Positions 7,925-15,875 of a stretch of DNA of 18,298 nt are shown here, piece by piece (within the stretch, counting starts at the first letter, position 1; each line of letters opens with the position of its first letter). The DNA comes from JAQIBY01 sp034721855 (GTDB taxonomy: Bacteria; Bacteroidota; Bacteroidia; Bacteroidales; ML635J-15), in assembly GCA_034721855.1 (NCBI GenBank), contig JAYENB010000110.1, forward strand, positions 1 to 18,298. Reading direction: 5' to 3'. The notes under the pieces are model-generated. The model did not search any database. It saw nothing but the letters and a program-made list of their open reading frames with translations, and was not told the DNA's origin. A program made the translations under genes and the position numbers.

Positions 7925-8185
7925 TTAATGTGCTTTCTTAAAATACACAAACAACCTGCCGTGGTTTTTGTTGTCTTTATTCAGCCTGTGATATTGCGAT
8001 TTGATATGTGGTTGATCCAAAAATTTCAATACACGTTTTTTTAGCTGGCCGCTGCCTTTTCCGGTAATGATCTCAACAGTTTTAATTTTTTTCTCAACGG
8101 CTTCTTCAATGATATTGTTTAAAGCCTGTTCAATCTTATCACCTTGGTTATAAATATCATGTAAATCAAGTTTGAGTTTTGCCAT
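7925..8185 (-). CDS. Small Smr-domain protein
   Basis: The 86-residue product is almost entirely one Smr domain: LDLHD (6-10), the loop ITGKGSGQLKKRV (about 40-52), and a closing NHGRLFVYF strand (74-82). Stand-alone Smr domains resemble the C-terminal domain of MutS2 and nick or cleave nucleic acid; roles in ribosome rescue and recombination control are known for relatives. The usual LDLHG is LDLHD here, a small departure. I chose the ATG at 8185 over an upstream TTG because ATG is normal in this phylum and the domain begins at once. It converges with the helicase gene, with 6 bp between their stop codons and no room for a separate terminator, so antisense overlap of the transcripts is likely. 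No SD is visible. Confidence 0.85.
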   Translation of the reverse strand: MAKLKLDLHDIYNQGDKIEQALNNIIEEAVEKKIKTVEIITGKGSGQLKKRVLKFLDQPHIKSQYHRLNKDNKNHGRLFVYFKKAH

Positions 8186-8211
8186 TATCAAAGCGAATTT
8201 TATTTAAAATT

Positions 8212-8330
8212 CTGGTAACTACTCAGTGCTAAAATTAAAAAACAGACGGACACAATTTTCACCGCTGAGACGCAAAGACGCAAAGTTATAAAATTTAACG
8301 GACTATCAAGATAACACGAAAGCATGATAA
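8212..8330 (+). repeat. 70-nt dispersed repeat, copy B, with octamer tail
   Basis: Positions 8212-8281 match the reverse complement of 2331-2400 at 66 of 70 positions. The tail to about 8330 contains CACGAAAG and CATGATAA, words of the octamer array that adjoins copy A, so both copies share the order 70-nt block then octamers. It lies immediately upstream of the Smr gene on one side and of the orphan sorting domain on the other. Confidence 0.8.
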
Positions 8331-8701
8331 GCAATTTAATTCATAATTTGTTTACATTTCCCTGCCCGCCGGCAGACAGGAAGCTTTGCGTCTGGTATGA
8401 TGAAGACAGAATACCTTCTAATTACCTTGCAGCCGATACCATCAACAGCATAGAAACACAAAATAACCATGATAAGATAGACATGTTTCCCAATCCTGCT
8501 GATGATATGGTTTATATCCAATCAACTTTTCCGGTTCAATATGTGTCAGTCATCAATAGTGTTGGTGTGGAAATTAAAAAGTATCCGGTTTCCGGGGAAA
8601 AGCAATTTTCGTTCAGCACTTCGGAACTCAGTTCTGGTGTGTATCTCATTGAAATTTCAAATGATGGCAAGCCTGTGATGAAGAAACTGTTGATATATTA
8701 A
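8324..8701 (+). pseudogene. Orphan T9SS type A sorting domain, remnant of a secreted protein
   Basis: The open frame codes for 125 residues. From about residue 55 it is a clear T9SS C-terminal domain: FPNPADDMVYIQ, then SVINSVGVEIKKY, then SFSTSELSSGVYLIEI and a basic KKLLIY end. That domain normally directs large cargo proteins through the outer membrane by the PorU sortase pathway. Here no signal peptide and no cargo precede it. The first 20 or so residues come from repeat DNA, including the palindromic CCTGCCCGCCGGCAG near 8361. The stretch WYDEDRIPSNYLAADTI (24-40) looks like the last part of a lost passenger. I infer a gene that lost its 5' part when repeat DNA arrived. Without a signal peptide it cannot be exported, and it is unlikely to be functional. 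Confidence 0.75.
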
Positions 8702-8799
8702 TCTGGTATTGAAAAAATCAAACTCCGCATATAGTCTTTGTAAGAAAACACCAAATAGTTTTCTTATATCCACTATTTAGTGTCTGTCTATAAACTCAG

Positions 8800-8921
8800 A
8801 GTGTTTGAACCATAATGTTCAAGATCAAGGCGTGTGATAATTTTAAACCGCAGTATATAGCGTATATGAGGATTTAAAATTTGAGTAACAACGCAGATAT
8901 TGGACATTATGGATAAACACT
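8800..8921. repeat. MITE-like ~120-bp inverted-repeat element
   Basis: The arms AGTGTTTGAACCATAATG (from 8800) and the reverse complement of the right end, AGTGTTTATCCATAATG (from 8921), pair with few mismatches and continue inward through GATC/GCGT and TTTTAAA segments to a centre near TATAGCGTATA (8856-8866). The word CACTATTTA occurs outside both ends (8771-8779 and 8919-8927). The whole could fold as one long hairpin in DNA or RNA. It carries no open frame. The element fills most of the 266-bp gap before the SNF2 gene. Confidence 0.7.
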
Positions 8922-8936
8922 ATTTAATAAAATCAT

Positions 8937-8944
8937 TAGCTTTG
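8937..8944 (+). promoter_or_regulatory. Candidate -7 element for the SNF2 helicase gene
   Basis: TAGCTTTG matches TAnnTTTG and lies 23 bp before the ATG. No TTTG is found at the right distance upstream, where the end of the hairpin element lies instead, so the element may have altered or supplied part of this promoter. Confidence 0.4.
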
Positions 8945-8967
8945 TATCCCTAAATTAACCGTGATTT

Positions 8968-11928
8968 ATGGAATTTATCATTGGACTGGAAAACGATAAA
9001 AGATTTGGCTTAATTGCCAAAACTTATCTGATTGATAAACAAAAAAACAAAGGATTTTATCCAATCAAATTTCAAATCAATACCATCAATTTTCAAAAGA
9101 CACAACAGCTTTTAAATGAGCAGCAAATAAAGATATATCGACTTACCCAGGAATATAATGATGATAATATTTACACAATATTCAAATCCGGAAAGACAAA
9201 AAATAAAAACAAGTTTTTTTCTGCATTAACCAATAACGATATTGAAAACCGGATAAGGCCATTTATTGAAAAATACCTGTCTGACATTATACATATAGCG
9301 AGAAAAGCAAATGTTGATGTTTACAAAAAAAACACGCATGGTTATATTGATAAAGACGACAGAATTGAATTGTTTAATGAAAACGCAGAAGCATTATTCA
9401 GCATATCAAAAAATGATGATGGTACAAATTATGGTTTATCTGTCAGGCAAAATAACCAGGATATCAGTTTGTACAAAAAGCCATATTCTGTTATAACAAA
9501 CAATCCCTGCAGCATTATCATACAGAATAAGCTGCATGTTTTCAGTAATATAAATTTTAAAAAACTGCTTCCCTTTTTTGATAAGCATCTCATCAGTATT
9601 CCTGCTAAACTTGAAAAGAAATGGTTTGAAACCTTTGCCTTTCCCACCATCAAAAATCATCCTGTGATCGCATCAGGTTTTGAAATAGAGGAAATCCGGC
9701 CATCAATAAAACCTGTTTTGGAATTAACTGAAGATATAGCCAATCAAACTGTACTGGCCTTAAAGTTTCAATATGACAATAATGTATTTGATGCCGGAAA
9801 AGGTGATAAATACCATGTTGATATGGAAATATTCGGGGATACTTTCCATTTCACTAAATTTAAAAGAAATACCGATCTGGAAAATGATATGTCAGATTAT
9901 TTACACACACTGGGGTTGACAAAAAATAAATTTTCATTTTTTATTCCTGGAACAGAAAAGCCTGCTTTACCTGACACAGAAAATTCATTACATACTGTAT
10001 TGGCATGGCTTAAAGACAATAATACCAAGCTTTTGAAGAAAGGATTTGCAATCAAACAGAATCATTTTGAAAGAAATTATTGTTTCCCTTTATGTAAGAT
10101 CATTGCCAAAACAGAAGATTACAACGATTGGTTTGACATTAAAGCAAAGGTTCAAATCGGTGATTATATGTTTCCATTTGTTAAATTAAAGCGCTATATT
10201 TTAAATGATATCAGGGAACTACAATTACCTGATGGATCATATTTTCTTTTGCCGGCCGAATGGTTTGTGAAATACAAAGATATTTTTCGCTTTGGGGAAG
10301 CTGGGAATGACAAATTACGTATTCAAAAACATCATTTTACATTGTTGCAGGATGAAAAGGAAACCATAGGTGAAAAATATGGTGAAAAACTGAAAAAATT
10401 ATCCAAAGAAATCAATATGCATAAAATTCAGGTACCCGAAACCCTGGACTCTGTTTTAAGAGACTATCAGAAAGAAGGGTTTAACTGGATGTATATGTTG
10501 CATAAGCACAATTTTGGAGGATGCCTTGCTGATGATATGGGGCTGGGGAAAACAGTACAAACACTTGCATTAATACTAAAAATAAAAAATGAAACAGACA
10601 CCATTGAAGTAAAAAAACCAGATTTCAGCAAAGGGCATCAACTTAATCTTTTTAACAACCCTGATATTTCAGATCAAGGGCATGAAACCATGCAGGTAAA
10701 ACCGGTATTTTTGATTGTTTTGCCAATTTCTTTGGTTCATAATTGGCATAATGAAATACAAAAATTCACACCACAACTGGATATTTATAAACATGTGGGC
10801 TTAAGCCGCACCACTCAAATGACTGAATTTTACAATTATGATGTAATATTGACAACATACGGCGTGGTGCGTAATGACTGTGAGGAATTAAGAAAAATCG
10901 AATTTTATTACATAATCCTTGATGAAAGCCAGTACATTAAAAATCCTTCATCGAAAGTTTATAAATCAGTGATTAAACTAAAAAGCCACAATAAACTGGT
11001 ACTTACCGGCACACCAATAGAAAATTCTTTATCTGACTTATGGGCACAGGTAAATTTTTTAAACAGGGGACTTCTCGGGAATTATCATTTTTTCAGAAAT
11101 GAATTTATTCAACCCATTGAAAAGTATAAAGACGAGTCAAAAGAAAATAAGCTCCAGACAATTATACAACCATTTTTAATCAGAAGGACAAAACACCAGG
11201 TAGCCAAGGAATTGCCGCAAAAGTCAGAACAGATACTCTATTGTGACATGACTGGTGAACAGGCTGATTATTATGAGCGCGAAAAATCCTGCATGCGCAA
11301 CTTTATCCTTGAAAAAATGGAAAACAACAGCAAAACAACCAATATGCATGTACTTGAAGGATTAAGTAAATTGCGTCAGATTGCCAACCACCCTGCTATG
11401 ATTGATGATACTTATGACAATGAATCCGGTAAGTTTAATGAAATTTGCAATTGCATTGATAACCTGATCCTGGAAGGTCATAAAGTTTTGATTTTTTCTT
11501 CCTACAAAAAACATTTAAAGCTTGTACAGCAATATTTAGAGGAAAATGGTCTGCGTTTTTCCCTTTTAACTGGTGAAACCAGAAACAGGGAAAAAGAAAT
11601 TTATGATTTTCAGAACGATGAGGACAACCGTGTTTTTCTGCTTCAGATAAAAGCAGGTGGTTTTGGATTAAACCTTACAGCGGCAGATTATGTAATGATA
11701 CTTGACCCATGGTGGAATCCTGCTGTTGAAGAGCAGGCCATTAACCGTGCACACCGTATCGGTCAGGATAAAAATGTGATGATATACCGCTTTATAAGCG
11801 TAAATACAGTGGAAGCAAAAATTCAAGCATTAAAATCACGGAAAGCATCTTTGGCACAAAGCATCATTAAGCCCAATACGATATTGAACAAACTTAGTAA
11901 AGAACAAATAATTGAGTTTTTTTCTTAA
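8968..11928 (+). CDS. SNF2-family DEAD/DEAH-box helicase with uncharacterised N-terminal half
   Basis: The 986-residue protein has a standard SNF2 ATPase in its second half: motif I DDMGLGKT (522-529, Lys528), motif II DESQ (652-655, where most relatives have DEAQ or DEAH), TGTPIENS (motif III), LIRRTK, a DPWWNP loop and motif VI RAHRIGQ (927-933). An insert of about 45 residues containing QLNLFNN separates motif I from the next strand. The first 480 residues are Lys/Asn-rich and match no domain I can name; no SWIM-type zinc motif is seen. Bacterial SNF2 proteins translocate on double-stranded DNA and remodel protein-DNA complexes; RapA and several phage-defence proteins are examples. Codon use looks more AT-rich than in the helicase-nuclease gene, possibly a sign of transfer. 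The methyltransferase gene follows after 22 bp and may share the transcript. Confidence 0.88.
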   Translation: MEFIIGLENDKRFGLIAKTYLIDKQKNKGFYPIKFQINTINFQKTQQLLNEQQIKIYRLTQEYNDDNIYTIFKSGKTKNKNKFFSALTNNDIENRIRPFIEKYLSDIIHIARKANVDVYKKNTHGYIDKDDRIELFNENAEALFSISKNDDGTNYGLSVRQNNQDISLYKKPYSVITNNPCSIIIQNKLHVFSNINFKKLLPFFDKHLISIPAKLEKKWFETFAFPTIKNHPVIASGFEIEEIRPSIKPVLELTEDIANQTVLALKFQYDNNVFDAGKGDKYHVDMEIFGDTFHFTKFKRNTDLENDMSDYLHTLGLTKNKFSFFIPGTEKPALPDTENSLHTVLAWLKDNNTKLLKKGFAIKQNHFERNYCFPLCKIIAKTEDYNDWFDIKAKVQIGDYMFPFVKLKRYILNDIRELQLPDGSYFLLPAEWFVKYKDIFRFGEAGNDKLRIQKHHFTLLQDEKETIGEKYGEKLKKLSKEINMHKIQVPETLDSVLRDYQKEGFNWMYMLHKHNFGGCLADDMGLGKTVQTLALILKIKNETDTIEVKKPDFSKGHQLNLFNNPDISDQGHETMQVKPVFLIVLPISLVHNWHNEIQKFTPQLDIYKHVGLSRTTQMTEFYNYDVILTTYGVVRNDCEELRKIEFYYIILDESQYIKNPSSKVYKSVIKLKSHNKLVLTGTPIENSLSDLWAQVNFLNRGLLGNYHFFRNEFIQPIEKYKDESKENKLQTIIQPFLIRRTKHQVAKELPQKSEQILYCDMTGEQADYYEREKSCMRNFILEKMENNSKTTNMHVLEGLSKLRQIANHPAMIDDTYDNESGKFNEICNCIDNLILEGHKVLIFSSYKKHLKLVQQYLEENGLRFSLLTGETRNREKEIYDFQNDEDNRVFLLQIKAGGFGLNLTAADYVMILDPWWNPAVEEQAINRAHRIGQDKNVMIYRFISVNTVEAKIQALKSRKASLAQSIIKPNTILNKLSKEQIIEFFS

Positions 11929-11950
11929 TTTTACTTTTTAAAATATTATT

Positions 11951-12727
11951 ATGCGGAAATTCATGAAATTCTTGGTGAGGAAAGTGCCACGGCCGGTGCT
12001 GATACGTTTTTCTTATGTATTCAGGTGGCTGATATTGCCATTTTACCTGGGAAATAAATACGAATGCCCGGTCTGTGGTAAGCATTTTCGCAATATGCTG
12101 CCTTATGGCAACAAAGGCGAAGCAAACCGCTTATGTCCGCGTTGCCTGTCTCTTGAACGGCATCGGTTGATGTGGTTGTTTTTACAGTCAGAGACCAATT
12201 TTTTTACTGATAAATTAAAAGTGCTGCATGTGGCCCCGGAACAACCCTTCTTGCCGCGTTTTAAAAAATTGAAAAACCTGGATTACGTTACAGGCGACCT
12301 GTACAGCCCCATTGCTGATGTCAAAATGGATGTGATGGATATGCCGTTTAACGATAACACCTTCGATGTGGTTATCTGTAATCATGTATTGGAGCATGTT
12401 ACAAGCGATATTAAAGCCATGAAAGAAATATGGCGGGTGTTGAAACCGGGTGGTTGGTCAATGTTGCAGGTGCCCATCAATTACAATAACGAGAAAACCA
12501 TTGAAGATTTGAGTATCACTAATCCCAAAGAAAGAGAGCGCATATTCGGGCAGTATGACCATGTGCGTTGGCACGGGTTAGATTATGCTGACAGGTTACG
12601 CTCAGTTGGATTCCAGGTGGATGAAAACCATTTTTTAAAATCATTTAGTCCTGAACAAAGGGATACATACCGCTTACCTGAAAAAGAAACCATTTTTGTG
12701 GCCTCAAAAAACAGGGCAGAGAAATGA
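11951..12727 (+). CDS. SAM-dependent methyltransferase with N-terminal zinc ribbon
   Basis: The 258-residue protein has a basic, partly hydrophobic start (1-35), then a four-cysteine ribbon with C39, C42, C62 and C65 (CPVC and CPRC), then a class I methyltransferase of the Methyltransf_11 type. Motif I is unusual: LHVAPEQPF (92-100) stands where a Gly-rich loop is expected. The later motifs are typical, with DVMDMPF (127-133), FDVVICNHVLEHV (138-150) and RVLKPGGW (162-169). The substrate is unknown; similar proteins occur next to cell-surface polysaccharide or lipid genes as well as alone. It follows the SNF2 gene by 22 bp without an evident promoter, suggesting read-through. Its TGA stop lies 3 bp from the boundary of the inverted-repeat element downstream. 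Confidence 0.85.
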   Translation: MRKFMKFLVRKVPRPVLIRFSYVFRWLILPFYLGNKYECPVCGKHFRNMLPYGNKGEANRLCPRCLSLERHRLMWLFLQSETNFFTDKLKVLHVAPEQPFLPRFKKLKNLDYVTGDLYSPIADVKMDVMDMPFNDNTFDVVICNHVLEHVTSDIKAMKEIWRVLKPGGWSMLQVPINYNNEKTIEDLSITNPKERERIFGQYDHVRWHGLDYADRLRSVGFQVDENHFLKSFSPEQRDTYRLPEKETIFVASKNRAEK

Positions 12728-12730
12728 GGC

Positions 12731-12960
12731 CAGTCTAAAAAGTCATTTTATCCCACAAAGCCACAAAGCCACAAAGAAAACACAAAGCTAAATTTATTGA
12801 ATACCAGTACTTTGTGAAACTTGGTGTCTTTGTGACTTGGTGGGAAATTTTGTGTAACTGACGAACGAAGTAAGTGCAGAGGCAAAGCTTGCGACGTATT
12901 GATCGAAGTCGAAATGCAGCCAAAATTATGTAAATTTTATTATTTTGACTTTTTAGACTG
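12731..12960. mobile_element. Non-coding element with 15-bp perfect terminal inverted repeats (MITE-like)
   Basis: The ends are CAGTCTAAAAAGTCA (12731-12745) and TGACTTTTTAGACTG (12946-12960), a perfect 15-bp inverted pair. Inside lies a second inverted pair built from CACAAAG words (12751-12776 with 12820-12845, 22 of 26 positions). A third part (12868-12930) shares the word CATAATTTTGGCTGCA, inverted, with DNA upstream of pyruvate kinase. There is no transposase gene. The outer left sequence GAGGCCAGTCTAAAAAGTC resembles insertion-sequence ends. No clear target duplication is visible. The 230-bp element fills nearly all of the gap between the methyltransferase and peptidase genes. Confidence 0.75.
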
Positions 12961-12990
12961 AAATCAAAAATGATTTAGTTATTCCCAAAC

Positions 12991-14388
12991 TTACATATCC
13001 TGCATAAACATCGGATCCCAGGGAGGAAGCATGACAGGTTCCTCATCCAGGATTTTCAGTATATCATCGTCAATGTATTTTTTATGCGGAACGATTCTGA
13101 AGAGATATTCATCAAACCATTCATCAGAAAATGTAAGGTAACCATCGTGTCCGTAATCAGCTCCCCATGAGTTTTCAAACTGCCATTTGGTGGGTTTCTC
13201 ATTATCATCCACATCAACGGCCATTAGCAACATGGCATGCGATGAACCGCTTTCCCTCGTTTCAATGCGTTGAGCTTTATCCATGCCAAATGGCATCCCG
13301 TACAGGGATGCAAAATCATAATTATCAACCAGCAGGCTGCCATCATCTTTGCTAAGCTGTTTCCCAACATCGCAACTGACATACATGGCATCCTTGTCTT
13401 TGATGCTTGCTACGGCGATTTTTTTGAGTTCCTTGTTTGGTAAATTGATGTATTGCCAGTTTTGTCCTTCCATCACATTGCGGTCATACTCAATTTCATA
13501 CAACTTATAATAGTCACGGGTGGGATCATTCATCAGCATAACATAATTATCCGGATCGTATTCAGGAAAGTGTTCCTGGTAAAAGCCCAGAGGTGTGTAT
13601 TGCTTTGTTTCTCCAATCTTATTGTCTTTGTCCACAAAGCGGTATTCAAATTCCTGTGGAGGAACGCCCAGGCTCAGAGCAAGAATACGGTAAACATCAT
13701 GCATCATTTCAATTTTTTGTTCACGGATGCTTACTTCATCGCTGCCTGTTGTTGACATTTCGCGCAAGCTTAAAGCATGCTCACGTAATTTCCGGTTTAG
13801 TATCCGGCGCAACCACGAAGTGTTGTTAGAATGGTACGTTTCAGGCATAGCTTTTTGTGGTACCAGCCCATATTTATCCACGAGGTTGGCAAAGGAATTC
13901 CATACACCACCGTCACCAATAGGATTTTTGAATAACCATTCCACTTTCCGGGCTTCCATAGGTTGGTCAGCCGTGGCAATGCAATTTTCAAGAAACAGGT
14001 TTGACTTCTCAAGCATATCGTAGAAATACAAGTAATTGGTGGAAAATTCAAACTCGCTGAGGTTTTTGTCCTGTATGAGTTTTGGCCTGAGGCTGTTAAG
14101 GCTTGTAAACATCCAGCAACGGCCAGATTTTTCCTGGCTGGTTATCCCACTGACCTCCACTTTGTATTTGAAATGATGGTCAATTTTCCCCGCTTTTTTG
14201 CGGTTTACAGCCAATTTTTTCACACCATTGGCAGTGAGCGCATTCATGATGGCTATGTTATTTGCATCTTCGGTGTCAAATCCCTGTCGTAAATTCTGAA
14301 GATCCTGATCGGATAAACTTTGTTGTGCAATACTCAGGATGCTTGCAGCCAATACGATAAATTCTGTAATTACCCATTTTTTCAGCAT
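12991..14388 (-). CDS. Exported C1-family aminopeptidase (PepC/bleomycin-hydrolase-like)
   Basis: The 465-residue enzyme carries the papain-type catalytic set: oxyanion Gln85 and Cys91 in QEKSGRCWMF, His384 in SSHAMLL and Asn406 in FENSWG. The length and the SGRCW and ENSWG motifs are those of the bleomycin hydrolase/aminopeptidase C group, which trims residues from peptide N-termini, normally as a hexamer with the active sites inside a barrel. Unlike cytoplasmic PepC it has a probable signal peptide (about 1-22, ending SIAQQ), so it likely works in the periplasm, as many Bacteroidota members do. The C-terminus ends in PPWDPMFMQDM, not the short tail used for self-processing in classical PepC. 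It follows the magnesium transporter gene on the same strand after 74 bp but has its own promoter motif. The gene looks intact. Confidence 0.88.
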   Translation of the reverse strand: MLKKWVITEFIVLAASILSIAQQSLSDQDLQNLRQGFDTEDANNIAIMNALTANGVKKLAVNRKKAGKIDHHFKYKVEVSGITSQEKSGRCWMFTSLNSLRPKLIQDKNLSEFEFSTNYLYFYDMLEKSNLFLENCIATADQPMEARKVEWLFKNPIGDGGVWNSFANLVDKYGLVPQKAMPETYHSNNTSWLRRILNRKLREHALSLREMSTTGSDEVSIREQKIEMMHDVYRILALSLGVPPQEFEYRFVDKDNKIGETKQYTPLGFYQEHFPEYDPDNYVMLMNDPTRDYYKLYEIEYDRNVMEGQNWQYINLPNKELKKIAVASIKDKDAMYVSCDVGKQLSKDDGSLLVDNYDFASLYGMPFGMDKAQRIETRESGSSHAMLLMAVDVDDNEKPTKWQFENSWGADYGHDGYLTFSDEWFDEYLFRIVPHKKYIDDDILKILDEEPVMLPPWDPMFMQDM

Positions 14389-14420
14389 AATTGTGTTCTG
14401 TTTATTGTTGTTTCGTGTGT

Positions 14421-14428
14421 CAAAAATA
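14421..14428 (-). promoter_or_regulatory. Candidate -7 element for the aminopeptidase gene
   Basis: Read on the minus strand this is TATTTTTG, a match to TAnnTTTG, 32 bp before the ATG at 14388. A T-run about 20 bp upstream could serve as a weak -33 element. It suggests the peptidase gene is not solely dependent on mgtE transcription. Confidence 0.45.
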
Positions 14429-14462
14429 ATGAAATCTCAGAAAAAACCGCATGTTGCCAGAT

Positions 14463-15803
14463 TTACAAGCCCAAGATAGCTGTTGCCAGTGAAAAATAGA
14501 TGACAACACCGATGACATCTGATACTGAAGTAATCAGGGGAGCACTTGCCGTAGCAGGGTCTCTGTTGATTTTTGTAAATACATAAGGTAACAGCAAACC
14601 GATGAGGCTGCCTGAAATCACAGATAATACCATAGTCAGAGCAACTACCAGAATTACTTCAGGAGCCTTGAAACTGGCAATCAGGCTTACTCCTATAGCC
14701 ATGGTAATACCCAACAGGAGGGATACAATAAATTCTTTCCCAAAAAGCCGCAGCCAATCTTTGTTTTTTACGTCTCCTATAGCTATTGACCGTATTATCA
14801 GGGTGGCTGTTTGTGATCCTGCATTACCACTGCTGGCAATCAAAAGGGGAAGGAAAAACAAAAGCGATACATTTGCCTGTATGGTGTCTTCAAAGTGGGT
14901 AATGGCAGCGCCGGAAAATACATTCATAAATACCAGCACCGTGAGCCAAAAAATACGTTTTTTGAACAGCAACAGAACGCTTGCTTTTACAGGGTTGATG
15001 ATAGCATCCTGAAAAGAACCAAATTTATGAAAGTCTTCGGTTGTTTCTTCTTCGGCAATATCCATGGCATCATCAAAAGTGACAATCCCAAGTAACAATC
15101 CTGCGGTATCAATAACCGGAAGCGCTATTCTGTCTTCATCTTTAAATACCCGGATTGCCAATTCCTGGTCATCGTAGGCATTGAGATACACAAAACGATA
15201 ATCCATGAGGTCGGCAATTTTTTGCCCGGGTTTTGCGAGGATAATTTCCCGTATCCTCAGGTCGTCAATGAGCTTTCCCTTTTCATCTACCACATATATT
15301 ACATTCAGAGTTTCCGAATCCAGGCCGTTTTTTCTTATGTGTTCAAGTGCTTGCGCTACTGTATAGTCAGGTTTAATAGCAACGAATTCAGGTGTCATTA
15401 ACCGCCCGATGGATTCTTCAGGGTACCCCAGTAATTTTGTGGTGATTTTACGCTCTTCGGGAGAAAGCATTTGTATTAGCCGCTGGCTGATTTCACCCGG
15501 GAGTTCTTCAAAGAATGCTGTTCTGTCATCAGGATCTAAATCATTCAGTAAACTGGCCAGCTTATGTGCATTATTGGCCAATTCCATGATGATTTGTTCC
15601 TGCTTTTCGTATGAAATGTTTTGGAAAGTGTCTTTTGCCAGCTCTTTGGGGAGGAGACGAAAAACAATGACATCCTCAGGGTCATTAAACTCTTCAATGA
15701 TTTCTGACACATCAGCAGGCGACAACTCGGACAATTCGGTACGCAGTGATTTCCATTCTTTTCTTTCAATCAGTTCTCCGAAATGGGTAATGGTTTCAGT
15801 CAT
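14463..15803 (-). CDS. mgtE: MgtE magnesium transporter
   Basis: The 446-residue protein has the full MgtE architecture: an acidic helical N domain (about 1-130), a pair of CBS domains (about 136-252) that sense cytoplasmic magnesium, and a membrane domain with about five helices (about 285-446). The pore signature SSGNAGSQTATLIIRS and the last-helix motif DPATASAPLITSVSDVIG are present, including the conserved Asp (429) that lines the ion path. It imports Mg2+ across the inner membrane and closes when the N and CBS domains bind Mg2+. I place the start at 15803 rather than an in-frame ATG 15 bases upstream, because a perfect GGAGGA lies 7 bp before 15803 and would be inside the coding region otherwise. 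The aminopeptidase gene follows after 74 bp. The gene looks intact. Confidence 0.93.
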   Translation of the reverse strand: MTETITHFGELIERKEWKSLRTELSELSPADVSEIIEEFNDPEDVIVFRLLPKELAKDTFQNISYEKQEQIIMELANNAHKLASLLNDLDPDDRTAFFEELPGEISQRLIQMLSPEERKITTKLLGYPEESIGRLMTPEFVAIKPDYTVAQALEHIRKNGLDSETLNVIYVVDEKGKLIDDLRIREIILAKPGQKIADLMDYRFVYLNAYDDQELAIRVFKDEDRIALPVIDTAGLLLGIVTFDDAMDIAEEETTEDFHKFGSFQDAIINPVKASVLLLFKKRIFWLTVLVFMNVFSGAAITHFEDTIQANVSLLFFLPLLIASSGNAGSQTATLIIRSIAIGDVKNKDWLRLFGKEFIVSLLLGITMAIGVSLIASFKAPEVILVVALTMVLSVISGSLIGLLLPYVFTKINRDPATASAPLITSVSDVIGVVIYFSLATAILGL

Positions 15804-15810
15804 ATTTCGT

Positions 15811-15816
15811 TCCTCC
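15811..15816 (-). promoter_or_regulatory. Strong Shine-Dalgarno sequence deciding the mgtE start
   Basis: GGAGGA on the minus strand ends 7 bases before the ATG at 15803. It is the only textbook Shine-Dalgarno sequence I noticed before a gene in this window, where most starts have none. Confidence 0.7.
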
Positions 15817-15875
15817 ATACATTATTACCTGTAAAGTTCAAAATATGACCTTACAGGCGGGATTATTCTTTCATC

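Noticed and set aside
8968..12727. SNF2 helicase plus methyltransferase as a DISARM-like defence system
   Set aside because: The methyltransferase lacks DNA-methylase motifs such as DPPY, and the other DISARM components (phospholipase D, DUF1998) are absent.
15804..15818. The upstream in-frame ATG of mgtE
   Set aside because: Using it would put the strong GGAGGA inside the coding sequence; spacing to the ATG at 15803 is ideal.
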